Positions 35,940 to 47,968 of a DNA stretch of 64,000 bases are shown here, piece after piece. Numbering within the stretch: position 1 is the stretch's first letter; every line of letters starts with the position of its first letter. Made by a program: the position numbers and the translations under genes. The notes below the pieces were generated by a model. The model saw only the letters and a program-made list of their open reading frames with translations. It made no database searches and was not told the origin of the DNA. The stretch comes from Lucifuga dentata (Eukaryota; Chordata; Actinopteri; Ophidiiformes; Bythitidae): contig VXCM01003183.1 of the NCBI GenBank assembly GCA_014773175.1, positions 1 through 64,000 of the forward strand, written 5' to 3'.

Positions 35940-37237
35940 AAGGCCCCAAATGGAGGTTATCTATAAATCAGAGTAAAACACAGATAATTCAGTTCAGGAA
36001 AAAAGGTGTCCCACAGAGTAAGAAAAGTCTGTTTTACGGTCCTGTAATATCAGAATATGTTAAAGAATATAAATATTTAGGATTTATTTTTGATTAATTT
36101 ATGACTTTTGAAGCTGGAGTCAGGGTCTTAGCTGATTCAGCTGGGAGAGCTTTAGGATCTGTTGTGAATAAGATAAAAAATATGCAAGGATCTTGGTTAT
36201 ACAACTTATTCCCACCTTTATGATGCCTGTGTCGCTCCTATATTGAACTATGCTGCAGGAATATGGGAATTTAAAGAATGTAAGACTGCAGACTCTATAC
36301 AAAACAGAGCTATACGATTTTTTTGGGTGTTCATAAGTTTGCTCCTGTTTTGGCTATCCAAGGAGACATGGGTTGGGTTCCTGGGTCAGTACAACGGAAA
36401 TGTGAAATGATTCGGTAATGGAATCGTTTATCTGACATGGCTGAAGACAGGATAAATAAGAAGGTCTTCATTTGGAGTAAACTACACAACTCTCCATGGG
36501 ACAAAGAAACCTCTGCCATTTTTGAAGAAGCTGGTCTTCAGTATATTCATAGAAATAATCTACGATGTAAAATTAATGTAATTAAAAGCAAGCTCTCCTC
36601 TGTTTTTGAAAAAAAAAAAGGGGATAGAGATATTATGTTAAAACCAAAATTGCAGACTTATATTCAAATTAAGCAAAAATATGGCCCTGAAGTCTATGTC
36701 ACATCACATGTATCAAGAAGCCAAAGATCTTTAATGGCTCAGTTGCGAACAGGCATCCTTCCTCTGAATGTGGCAATCGGTAGATTTAGAAATATACAGG
36801 AGGAAAGCAGACAGTGTGATTTGTGTGGGTTGGGAGACGTTGAGGATGAGATGCACTTTCTTTTGTACTGTACTTACTATGATGATTTGAGAGGGTTAAT
36901 GTTTGATGAAATGTTTGTTAAAGAGCCGGAGAGTTTTTGGTGGACGGATTATCAGAAATTGGAATGGCTGTTTAGTTTTGGGGTTTTTAAGTTAATTAAT
37001 TTTGTTTCAAAAGCCTGGAAGAGAAGGCAGGATGGGTTATATGTTCAATGACTATAGTATGTGGAAAATTTTTGTTTGTTCTTCTGTAATTTTTCTTTGA
37101 GTTGTGGTATCATTGTATATGTACGTATGTATACATTTATATGGAAGTATCCGGCATGTGTGTAATGGTGTCTTGTAAGTCCATGTGGGCTGGGCACATG
37201 AGTGTGTATGACACCTTAATAAAAATATATTCATTCA
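35940..37237 (+). pseudogene. 5'-truncated LINE ORF2 remnant with 3' UTR
   Basis: The 3' part of a non-LTR retrotransposon that copied itself by reverse transcription. 35945-36097 encodes the end of the reverse transcriptase (WRLSINQSKTQIIQF ... EYKYLGFIFD). It then breaks: a TAA at 36098, frame changes, TGA near 36218 and TAA near 36416. In other frames fragments such as FAPVLAIQGDMGWVPGSVQ are readable. From 36437 to 37051 a 204-codon frame is open and encodes the C-terminal region with a CCHC-type motif. The 3' UTR has AATAAA at about 37219 and ends near ATATATTCATTC. I place it in the Jockey/I-like group of LINEs with low certainty. Not functional. Confidence 0.8.
36437..37051 (+). CDS. 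LINE ORF2 C-terminal fragment (204 codons, open)
   Basis: Longest open frame of the window. It begins at a Met inside the remnant (MAEDRINKKVFIWSKL), not at a true start; homology runs upstream of it in the preceding broken frames. Residues around 100-125 read SLMAQLRTGILPLNVAIGRF, then CDLCGLGDVEDEMHFLLYC forms a Cys-x2-Cys ... His-x4-Cys motif seen near the C terminus of several LINE ORF2 proteins. No reverse transcriptase catalytic block is present, so no activity is expected. Its openness is probably age or chance. Confidence 0.75.
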   Translation: MAEDRINKKVFIWSKLHNSPWDKETSAIFEEAGLQYIHRNNLRCKINVIKSKLSSVFEKKKGDRDIMLKPKLQTYIQIKQKYGPEVYVTSHVSRSQRSLMAQLRTGILPLNVAIGRFRNIQEESRQCDLCGLGDVEDEMHFLLYCTYYDDLRGLMFDEMFVKEPESFWWTDYQKLEWLFSFGVFKLINFVSKAWKRRQDGLYVQ

Positions 37238-37264
37238 TGCAAAATCACCGCCCTGGTCTTTCAA
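37232..37264 (+). mobile_element. TTAA element right-tip remnant abutting the LINE
   Basis: CATGCAAAATCACCGCCC followed by TGGTCTTTCAAAG resembles the right tip of the second subfamily (ATGCAAAATCACCAGTATGG then TCCTTTAAAG). It begins exactly where the LINE tail ends. Confidence 0.45.
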
Positions 37265-39121
37265 AGCTACATTACTCAATGTTTGACAATTTAGGGAAAA
37301 AACTCTAAAACAAGCTGGCAGACACAAAGCCCTGACTGACTACTGGCTTATCATGTTGCTATAACTAACGTGTTAGCAAAGAAATGCCCAGTTAGCAGAC
37401 ACTGAACAACATTAGCAAACCATTGGAGTCATATTTCTGACCACCTGATGGACAACAGCCCAATATTGATTCCTTTTAGCTCTCTTTTAGTTTCCACCAA
37501 CTCCTGAGAAAAATATCTGGGTTTACTAGATGCTTGATTTTCATTTCATGTGACAGTTTTTGTGGAGTGTGAGGTGGAGTGAAGCATGTTTGCTGGAAAC
37601 AGCTGCCTGTGATTTTATAAAACCTGTAGAGACAACTATACTATGTATCTGTGGGACCATTAAACAAATCAATGAACTTAAAGTGGCTGTGGTACAATAT
37701 ATCATCCCTGTGTTAACTTGACAAGTATCATTTGAGAGTCTCCTGAGATTTGCTACAATATTTGAGATCAGATTCATTCTTAAATCCACGTAAATCTACC
37801 ATGACTGTAATTTATAATCCAAACACAGGACATCAGTAAAGGTACAACACAGCATGTGAATTAGCATTTAATAAATTTGGGTTTTTTTGGAAAAAAGCTT
37901 ATTGGATTTTTCCTTTTACCTTTTTCATTTTATTTCCTTTCTTAAAGCCTTATGGAGGCTCCATTGGAAAGTATCAAAGGAGCTTTGATTTGCATTTTGT
38001 GTGGAAATTCAGAAGGCTCACATAGCAGCCAGCATTTTGATTTGGTCAATAAATTTTAGTGAACCGCTAACTTTATCCATCCCATTGTGAATTTACTGCA
38101 CAAAATACAGATGGTGAGGGTACATTTCTAAATCACAAGGTCTCCAGATAATTCTAGTCCATTGCAAATAGAGCATTTATCATGTAACACCACAAAGACC
38201 TCAGCTGGTCCTCTGTGTGTGTGAGTGTGCGAATGGAAGCCAAAATTGTGTTCCTCTCTTAAGGGAAAGACAAATATCCAAAGTAAGGCAAAAAAAATGA
38301 AACCCATCGCTTGCGCATTTATGTGCATTTACTCCTAGAGTTTAGGTGGATCCAAGTTCAATTCAGTGCCCAAGATGCTCATTTATCCCTCTTGAAATAA
38401 AATAGGGTTTCTTTCCCATGCACTACAACTGACTATAAAGCTGACTGGTCACTACTTATCATCATCCTATTTACTATTTCCCAAGAGGGTTTTGCATGTA
38501 GCTCTGCATACTTCTGGTTCTGCACACCATGATACATTTCAGGCTCAAGAATTTACAGTCGCCAGGACCTGAGTTTATATAAACATATTTCAGGATAATA
38601 TGGTGCGTTGCTTTATGAGGAGAGGTGCATTGTGGGGAGGTGTGGTCAATATTTACTACTGTGCATGATCTAGAGTGCTATGGAAAAATAGCACCACTAC
38701 CAAAAGTAATTTACAGTGATGAACAGTTTTCCAGTTAATGGTTTGGAATAAATGTTTCAAGGCAACGGTGTGGATCATTTGTGAAGTTAATTTGTAGATT
38801 TATGGATAGTTATTGAAGCTGAAGGTCTTCCCATGAAAGTTCATTGTTGTGCCACATCAGGTGACGTTAGTGTCATTCATTCTGGCCTTGATGCTCTTTC
38901 AAATAGACTCGCTTGTCTTTATGAATTATGGTTAGGAGACAGAAAAGTTAACTTTATACTATCCATAATATACCATTGTCCTTTTGAATTACAGTATGTA
39001 CAACGTGTGAGGTGAGGGCCTTTTGTTCTATTTTATTGTATATGAAATGATATTTAAAAGGAAATTCATACTTAACTATCATTGTATTAACTATGAATGT
39101 AAAGTGAAACCCTGAACATAA
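37265..39121. other. Intergenic, no gene seen
   Basis: Nothing recognised. Short ORFs on both strands have no domain. Confidence 0.6.
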
Positions 39122-39180
39122 TCTTAACCTAACGCAAAACCAATCCTAACCCTAAACTAACCTTAACCCTAACCTTAATC
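39122..39180. repeat. Degenerate telomere-like CCTAAC tract
   Basis: Six to eight imperfect copies of CCCTAA/CCTTAA/CCTAAC, such as CCTAACCCTAAACTAACC. Too short and impure to be a chromosome end. Such islands are common interstitially. Confidence 0.75.
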
Positions 39181-41445
39181 AAAATAATATATCTCAATTG
39201 CAAAAACATATCTTTTAAACTTACCTAAGTTACCAAGTAAATTTCCTCACATTTTGTGTGTTGTAAACTTGTGATTTGACCTTTGGCATAGCAGAGCTGC
39301 ACAGCCGCATTTTGGATACGTTTCAGTAACACACTCACGTAGTTTGACTGACATAGCTGAGATCTGGAGTGTTATGCTGCACCCCTTAAAATCCAGTGAA
39401 GGCACACAACAAATTCTCCATGACATTTCCCTGACCTTTATATCTGTTCTTAAGTGAGTCCACAGTATTCTACCTGTGCTGCTTCTGAATCTGCACATGC
39501 ACTGAAACTGTCAGTGCTGCATATTTATTCGTTCGAAGAGTTATGGCTTGTTGTGCATAAAACGTATCAGCATAGGTTTGTGATAAATGTAATTATTATA
39601 GGTTACTCAAGAAATTTTTTAATCCCGCAGATCTTTACATTTTCTCTTATGATTTTTCATGAATGATATTTATTCTTTGTTGGCATGGCATATATGGAGT
39701 ATAGTTGTTTTTCTGAATGTCTTTGTTCACCCTCCCTGCTTCATTATCTCACATTTGATGCTTCATCTAATTACACATAATTGGTCCTCAACAACAACTT
39801 TCATACAGATAATCTCTCACTCTCCTAAGGGAGAAATCTGATTGGTTCACTTTGTGGATTCATATTCAAATGAGCTAAAATATTATTTCCAATACACACC
39901 TGACAGAGCTTTAAACTAAAGATTAATTACAGTTTCAAACTCCAACAACTGAGTAGATTAGCTCATCTCTGCAGGGACCTGTACAGTCTTTACAACATTT
40001 TAATTTGGGCAGGTCATGCACATGATTAGATGGATTTCCATTTATATCATCTGGCTATTGTCAATGGGAGTAGAACGTGTTAATAGAATGGAAAAGAGCC
40101 AACAACAATAATAGCAATAATGTCCTCACTACAGTTTATAGTGACATCAGGATGACTGTTAATAAAAGAATACTAAAAATTTTACTACACCTGGGGCTTG
40201 TGTTTTAGGTGGACATGATTTATTGCAGTGTCCACCTGTCCTCAGGATGCCCTTGTAATTCAGAGCAACATCATACAAGATAAGAAATGACCTCTGAAAA
40301 CAAAAACAGATAAACTCTCATCATTGGCAGGCAGATTAATCAGTACAAACAGGGGCACATACGTATGAAAACGCTAATGTCCACATTCTAAACTTGAATA
40401 ACTGCTCCTTAACCACAAAGTGCTGAAACTTTTTAATAATTGGTCAACAAACTGGTTGACTCCTCAACATGGACTTTCCTACTTTCCTTACTTGTTTGTA
40501 TTCTTATTAGCTTTGTGTAACTTAGCCTATAAGCTTTTATTTAATAAGGTTAAACCCATTGAGCCTCAGCGAGCTTAAGTCTCGTAATTACAGTCTTGAT
40601 CTTATTACTTATTCATGCCAATGTTATGCTTCACAGATGCACTTATATCTGACAATCTGTCTTGACACTGTGCATTTTAATGATTTGCTGGATTGAGTTC
40701 CTCCGTCTTATCACCAGTAATGGAAACTGATATCAAAAAGTGATTCTCTACTTTGATGTCAGAATGTAAAATCACAATACTTTTTGTCATAATTTCTATG
40801 CTAACCCACCACTTTGTTTTTCAAATCGAAAGATCATCTCTGAAAATATCAGACTATGCAAAGTGTGCATGGTGCTGAATATAATGGCAATAGTAGAAAA
40901 TGTGTAGATGGGGTCTACTTCAAGCAATGATACAATATACACATACTAGAATTTTTAAGATATAGATATATTTATAACTTCGAGGCTTAACACTGCTAAA
41001 AGAAAATTTCTGCTTAAACTTCGCTGATTTTTTACTTCTTAATAGAAATTTCAACTTCATTAGTTAAAAATTAGAATTGATGGGGCTAGAGTCGGGCTCA
41101 AGGATGCTTCATTTGGGGAGATCTTTAAATAAACTATTTATTATACAAAGAAACAACAATCAGTGTTCAACCATTGCCAGCTGCAAATAACCAAAAGAAA
41201 AAGAAAACTGTTGCTGTTTCAGTGGGATTTCTGGCTTATTTGGAAAAGTCTGAAAATTTTTAAGTGATATGGGAAAAAGAACATCAGGCTTCCAAGTCCC
41301 CTGACTTTCATTTAATCTAGCACTTCAACAACATACACTCACGCACACACACACACACGTGCACAAGGAAGTTGGTTTTCATCCCTCTTGGGGAGTAATT
41401 AGAGTTTGGCCTGGTCCATCTGGGAGCCCAAACACTGCTCCACAT

Positions 41446-41448
<3 letters not shown>
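39181..41448. other. Intergenic, no gene seen
   Basis: No gene or classified repeat. A short (CA)n lies at 41342-41358. Confidence 0.6.

Positions 41449-41484
<36 letters not shown>
41449..41484. repeat. (AC)n microsatellite
   Basis: About 18 perfect AC units. Confidence 0.95.
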
Positions 41485-41486
<2 letters not shown>

Positions 41487-43184
41487 AGCAGCAACAGACA
41501 GCACAGGAACTCAAATGTTGCTGAATGAGTCACACAAATATTTTAAGAGGAATTCAGCTGCAGAATATCCACACAGTATTGGAAGAGCTCAGGATAAAAG
41601 GTCAGTTCATACTCCGAGACAGTCCCATTTTCCCAGTCCTCAAAAAAAAAAAAAAANAAAAAAAAAAAAAAGAAGGTCAAGTCCTCTCCTGGTCTCACAC
41701 CTCAGGGAATGTAACAAGGCCTCCTGGACTGATAAAAAACCCCTTAGCAGGCTGAACAGGAGTCAGTTCAGACACACAGTAGGCCAGCATACAGCAGGAT
41801 AACCAAGGATCACAAAAAAAAAAAAAAAAAAAANAAAAAAAAAAAAAAAAAAATAGCCCCTGAAGAAACGAGAGGCCACTAAGGCTCCTCTGCAGGGGCA
41901 CATCTGTCTTGCTTCATTTCCTGGTTCCTGATGATACTGACAAATCCAAGTTTTGTTTTTTTTTTTAGGCCTATGAGAGGGAAAGGTGGCCCAGCCTCAT
42001 TATCAGCCTTATCAGTCAATGACAGCTTGAGCTTGGAGGAATTACCAATACAGTACAATACAGTATGTGGCTCTGGCCAAGACGATGATTAAATACATAC
42101 ACTTCATCAGGTTCACAGTTCACAATGCACACATATTACACGTTAACCACGTTGTTTAACATTCTCCCTGGGAACATTTTTACTTATACAGTCTAATTAT
42201 ATCATTCTTTAAAAATAAGTGTGCAGCTTCCATCAGTTTTCGTAGGTTGACTTCCAATTTGCATTTTTTTTATTCACTAAACTGGAAATATTTATGTAGA
42301 AGGTGATTATTATCCTAACAGGGCAAATGACATTATTATTTTACTTATATTTTCTCATACATCAAATACCTTTGTCCATATTATTTAGAAGTGATTTCTG
42401 TTAAGCTTATTGAAGGATAAGTAATAACAATACACCTAATCATGAATGTGCTACAGCATCCTTAGTAATTTGAAAACTCTTGATCAAACAATCGGTTTAA
42501 ATTTTGAATCAAAAACAATGAAAAACCAGAATTACCTACAAAAAGTTACATGAATCTTGATTGTATATTTAAGTAGGGAAAGTGATTTGAAATGCATTTT
42601 TTTTAGTATGTATGTTACTGAGAAACTGGCCTTGGTGTTATTCATATTAAATGCAGAATGTGGTCTTGCTGACAGAATACCTGGCATGCTTTATAGAAAG
42701 TTTGTCTAACTTTCTCTGGTTGTGACTGAACTCTTCCGTGATATTAGCAAGCCAAACTGCTTTGCCCACAGTTCATCTATTATGTGTCTATTGTTTTGTG
42801 TTACAAAGTTTGTTCTTTGGGCTACATCTAAATTTGTCATCTCTGACAGTACCTGTCTAATTCATAAAGTAGACAACACAGGCTTCAGTCTCAAGTCTCT
42901 CTGGAATCGGTGAAAGCAACTCTCTTAGCTCATTAACCTTAACAACCAGCACAGTTTCCAAATGTTTTCATAGAGAAGCCAAAGCTGAGATTATTCCACT
43001 AATGAGCTCGATTCAGGTGCAACTCTAAATCAGAAATAGCAGCATTCAGTATTATTGCCTTTTTTTTTGCGATGCTGGAAAAAGTAGAGAGGAAAACAAT
43101 CTGGGGTTTTAGATAGCGGAGAGATCAAAATACTACAGGTGGACTGTATATTTCCACTGAGTCATCTGGGTGGACTTACTTTTT
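41485..43184. other. Intergenic with two A-run gaps
   Basis: A-runs with single Ns at 41657 and 41834 create spurious poly-Lys ORFs (147 and 76 codons). No gene recognised. Confidence 0.6.
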
Positions 43185-43235
43185 TACATTTACATTTATC
43201 CAAAGCAACATAAAAGTGAAGTAAAAAAACACAAG
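43185..43235 (+). repeat. Fragment of a common teleost repeat (ACATTTACATTTATCC)
   Basis: TTTTTACATTTACATTTATC and CAAAGCAACATAAAAGTG match a motif dispersed widely in fish genomes. The family is not assigned. Confidence 0.45.
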
Positions 43236-45199
43236 CAAGGAGCTGATCTAGCAGAAAACATCGAGAATAGAAGCCACGAAGCAACATAAGTGCCAAAGGG
43301 CTTTAACAGGTGCCTCTTAATAGCATGCGCCTCTATGTACAGCTGACATGTTTTCATTGAGCATTAAAATAATATAGTTTGGCATATTTTAGACCTTGTA
43401 TTTTTGGTGCAGAAATGGTATTTTTCTATTATAACACAATGTCAATGTGTTGTGTAAAGAAACTTTGCAGCCATACATCAATTATTATGAGACGTCCACT
43501 TACCAACAGTTTCGAACTCTGTAGGTTTGCATTGTGATCGGCATTAATTTAAAGCTTATAGAAACTAGAAACACGCAATGCAGATACTTTGCTTTTACAC
43601 AGCCAACAGCGGACTTAAAAGAGAGCCCACAGCCTGCAAAGGTTGAAATGGTTCCACGAACTTCCAATAATTACTTGGCTTCCTTTAGATAAATTCTCTG
43701 ACCATATACTTGGAGGCATGGAGAGACTAAAATTAAACGTCTGGTCCTGACTGACCTGCCGCTTTTTGTTTCCTTTGTCCTGAACATTGCATAGAGCAGC
43801 TGGGACCTCACCATTCAGGCGAGAGGAGGCATGTTTGTTTTTTCTCTCTCTGCTTTTCTGATTTCTCTCAGCTTCATTCAGATCTTACCTGCAGTCGCTG
43901 CTTTCCAACACGGTGCCAACATCTCTCCCAGTGTCTGACAGGAGCCTTCTTTACCATCTTTTATGGAAATGAATCCACTGTGTGAGNCATCTCTCCCAGT
44001 GTCTGACAGGAGCCTTCTTTACCATCTTTTATGGAAATGAATCCACTGTGTGAGGATAAAAATAGTTTGTTAGAAAAACATGAGGACAATAGTGTCAGCT
44101 TCTTTTCTTTCATAAAAACAACAAAACTAAAAATGAAAACTAACCTTTTGACCAATTTTAACAATGTTTTATCTATGTACGTTGTCCCTGTCAAATAAAA
44201 CAAATACAAAAAACAGAACTAAATTTTTGGGGTTTTTTTGGGAAAGCAACTGACTGATTACTCTTACAAGCCAAAGGTAATATCACTCTAATATTTTAAG
44301 TAGTTGTAATTATCTGGAATTAAAAACTCTGGTCACACACACAACGTTGATTTTAACCAAATAGAATACTAATGAGATGCTGTGTGAAAGTCAAGAACTG
44401 GAGGAGGAAATCACCATATCACAGAAATATGAACACAAAGACAATATACAATGGCTCAGATGAAGCTAATACACAAGCAGAATGTTAACTAGTAGTTTTC
44501 TACTGCAGGCAGAATTCCTGGGAGGGGCAAGCGTGCATTTAATTTTATGAAAAAAAAACAAGGACATGACTTTAAACTAAACAACAAATTGTGGTTTTGT
44601 TTTCTAAATAAACCTGTGTGAGGAATTATGTAATCCTCATATTTCAGTCAGTCTTTTTAAAATGCTACAAGATGCCTTAGGAGCCTTCATTGTAGACAAA
44701 TATCTGATTTGAGAATAAAAATGTCCCACAGCTTTGCTAGAATAAATTCAGCAATTATGTTTGAACTCAGATCTCTGCTATACCGAAATGAAAGCAATTT
44801 AAAAAAAAAAAAAAAAAAAAACCTGACATGCTTATAAGGACAGCGTAGCCATGCTTAGAATGTGTGGATAGAGTAAAGTGATGAGTCAGTCATCAACGAT
44901 CAGATTCTCGTGAAAAGGTCTTTGGCACAAAGCGCACCAATTCTCCCTGGTGAGACCCGTTCTTTCGATCATTTGCAGCATACATTGAATTTGTAAGCTG
45001 ATGCTATGGTGTGCGCTGCCAGTTACTCAATAATATGTTGACATCAGTTCCTGAGAGTCCACTGGTTAGATTCTGGGTCATTCAAAGCAATCAGGTCATT
45101 CACCGCAATCATCAAACCAGCAGAGAAGCTGCTCGTCTGTGAGGAAGAAAAATAAATGCAGCAGAGTTTGCTGCACTTCATCAAACGGTAATGCTGAAC
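43236..45199. other. Intergenic, no gene seen
   Basis: Contains a duplicated assembly join at 43920-44054 and an A-run at 44801-44820. No gene recognised. Confidence 0.6.
43920..44054. other. Assembly join: 67-bp direct duplication around N
   Basis: 43920-43986 and 43988-44054 are identical, separated by the N at 43987. Confidence 0.85.
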
Positions 45200-45342
45200 C
45201 TGGGGCCTGTTCTGAGACTAAATTAAGAGATGTCCCTCAACATCTGGAACACAGACTGATGTTAAAAGTCTTGTTCCAGGTTTTACTTTGCAAAGTTATC
45301 CAGATAACTCAGTAAACCTGGTTATAGGAACGGGCCTCAGAA
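45200..45342. repeat. Short element with GGGCCTG inverted ends (degenerate MITE?)
   Basis: The left end GGGGCCTGTTCTGAGAC and the right end GGAACGGGCCTCAG are roughly inverted. The interior is AT-rich with CAGTAAACCTGGTTATAGG. Similar short elements are common in fish, but no target duplication is clear here. Confidence 0.4.
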
Positions 45343-45465
45343 AAGGCAAAAATATCTTTACAGCTAAATGCTCCAGTGCACATTTTGTTTTCATGTCATT
45401 ATTTATGCCGTTAATTGATTTCAGAAGTAAAATTCTGCCATAATTCTTTTGAACTTCTCATAGTA

Positions 45466-46224
45466 AAGCTCATTATACACTGTGCAATTTTGGGCTGTCC
45501 CAGACAAAAGATGACCAACGTGAAAGAATCGTGGCGATATTTTGGTTGTGGCTCCAAAACGGTGGTCCTACGTTGCACTGTGAGAGAGGTTCAAAGATGG
45601 CCGTTGTAACGGTCTTGCTTAAAGATAGCCTGGGACAAAAGTCTGACAGTGCCAGAAACTTAGGATGCTGCTACGAGCTGTCTACTAACCAACCAATAGG
45701 AATGCAGCATGAAATGACAGTGGTCAAAGTGACACTGTTAGCGCCATTATGAATAAAGTTTTTGGGTGAAAAACAACTCAAACTGAAGAGAAGGAGGCAA
45801 AACGTTATGAAATGGAATTTGTGGCACTGTAAAAAAGAAGAGTTGTGGCAGCAAAAGTGTGTTTACACTACGGCTCCTCCAGCTGTTACCGCTCCCGTTA
45901 CCATGTCCGCTCGTAGAGAGATGCAGCACAGACAGAAATAACAGAGGAATCACAGGTTCCGGGTGAGTAATGAGCCGGGTTCACACTCTCTCCTCCTCCT
46001 CTTCTTTGGAATTTTTTTTTTCTTTCCGATACACAGAAGACAAAGTTTGCTTCTTGTTTAGCTTCATTATTTTCCACAACAACATGGATGAAGCATGCAG
46101 ATGCGATATTTTCTTTCAACTTGCATCATGGCCTATCAACCTACATCAACCTAAATGCATAAAACTCAATGTCGTACCCAAGTTTATTAAACCCACGTTG
46201 CACAATGTGGCTTGCAATGAGCTT
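45466..46224. mobile_element. 759-bp element with inverted ends, family unknown
   Basis: The left end AAGCTCATTATACACTGTGC and the right end on the minus strand AAGCTCATTGCAAGCCACAT match, with a shared TGTGCAA and TGGG block just inside. Target duplications are unclear (TA/ATA). No transposase; short ORFs do not resemble one. Confidence 0.5.
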
Positions 46225-47011
46225 ATAAGATGTCTGTGATCTTACAGTCTGTAGGAGCCATAAGGAAAAGAGCCATAAGACCATTCAAAGACTCATAATT
46301 CTACATCACTAACACAGAAGGAAATGCTGGCACAAAATCCCAAAGCCTTGTCCAGAAACCAAACCCTGTCACATTGTCTGCACCTCTTTTTTTCAACATA
46401 ATTCATGTTACCACCAGGCTTTTCGCTTCCATGTACATGCATTCATCATGTATTTCATCATGCTTTTATGTGGAGGCCAGGGAACATGAGCCTTCAGAAA
46501 GCTTTGGGATGCTTTGTGGATTAGAAATCATTTAATATCAGCAGTTTTAAGGAGAAGTGCTGCTGAAGGTACAAGGAAGGAAAAAAGTCGAGACATTCAG
46601 CAGAGAGAGAAAGACGTTAGAGTTAACAAATGTATCTGACATTGTTTTGAGATGCTGATATTCCTCTTGCTAACTTTGTGTCTGCTTTTTCCAAACAGCC
46701 TAGCAAGGACTTTCTAGCACACCACAAGGATAAAAGAACAGTGTTTGAAGTATATTTTAAAACCGATGTTGAATTCATAAGCTTGTAGCTGTTGAACCAT
46801 TCAGCAAAACTTGTGCCACCACAAACATTTCCAATGAATGTCAAGAAGGAAATGTTATGAAGCTGTATCTATGCGGCTGCCCAAGGCCGCAGAGGACAAT
46901 GTCAAGATGGCAAGATGTGTGTTTTACCAAAGCAGCCTGTGCATGTATCATCAAGCACTACAGGATGCAGCATCAGAATTCTGTGAACTCTCTCCAGAGC
47001 CTCTCTATTTG

Positions 47012-47045
<34 letters not shown>

Positions 47046-47828
47046 NAATTCTGTGAACTCTCTCCAGAGCCTCTCTATTTGAAACACACACACACACACA
47101 CACACACACAGTTCTGCTCCTCCCTGTGCATCAGCCTTTAGAGCAATGTATGTTCGTTTTTGTCAATATGTCTGACTGGTCAACGATACAGTAAATGTCT
47201 TTCAACAGGAACATGACTGGAATATAGATTTAGCATGGCTGTTAGTTATGCTGCATTGTGATACTTTATGTTGATTTAATGAGGAAAAGAGATGGACAGC
47301 GAGTCAGAGAGATTGACAGGTTTTCATTAGACTTCTTTGTTCCAGGGATTGTAATTAATCCTTCTGAGACCACCGCTGACTATCATCTGCAGCAATGAAG
47401 AAATAGACAAATGTATGGAGTGAATCCATATACATCATACAATATGCTGCTGGTGTGTGATGACCTTCCACAGAAAATTCATGTGGCTACTTTGAGAACG
47501 ATAATTACAGTTTTACAGCTTAAAAAATGGACATAGAACTTCAAAGTCTGTGTAGCTTACAGAGCGCAGCATGACACAATCAAAGTGATCAGACTAATAT
47601 GCAAGGAAGCCGTGAGAGGAACAGAGACTGGAAGAAGTAGCCAGTTTCTGGGTATATAAATGGCTATATATGCATCTATGGCACCTTGGTGCCTCGTTAT
47701 CCTGGCCTCTGTTGGCCCCTAGCTATGTGAGATTTATAATGAACTATTGGAGGCTTGCATTTGCTGGCTGCTGTAAGTCCTCAAATAAAAGCTAGTGATC
47801 AAATATAGCTGGGAGGTGCTGTCTCTAC
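46225..47828. other. Intergenic with duplicated join
   Basis: No gene. Contains CA repeats flanking the join at 47046. 47320-47395 has TAATTAATCC and CTTTGTT words of the sort found in conserved non-coding DNA, untested. Confidence 0.5.
46977..47115. other. Assembly join with (CA)n: ~69-bp duplication around N
   Basis: AATTCTGTGAACTCTCTCC... and its (CA)n tail occur before the N at 47046 and again from 47047. The CA tract length is therefore uncertain. Confidence 0.85.
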
Positions 47829-47831
47829 AAA

Positions 47832-47871
<40 letters not shown>

Positions 47872-47903
47872 ACAGGCTGATCTTGAACACAAGCCAGGGN
47901 AAA

Positions 47904-47939
<36 letters not shown>

Positions 47940-47968
47940 ACAGGCTGATCTTGAACACAAGCCAGGGA
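47829..47968. repeat. (AAAT)n microsatellite, duplicated around an assembly N
   Basis: An AAAT run (47829-47870) followed by ACAGGCTGATCTTGAACAC and ...CCAGGG is repeated after the N at 47900. The spurious YLFIYLFI ORFs on the minus strand come from this run. Confidence 0.9.

Noticed and set aside
41359..41802. 147-codon ORF
   Set aside because: Built from a CA microsatellite, an A-run and an N; contains poly-His/Thr and poly-Lys.
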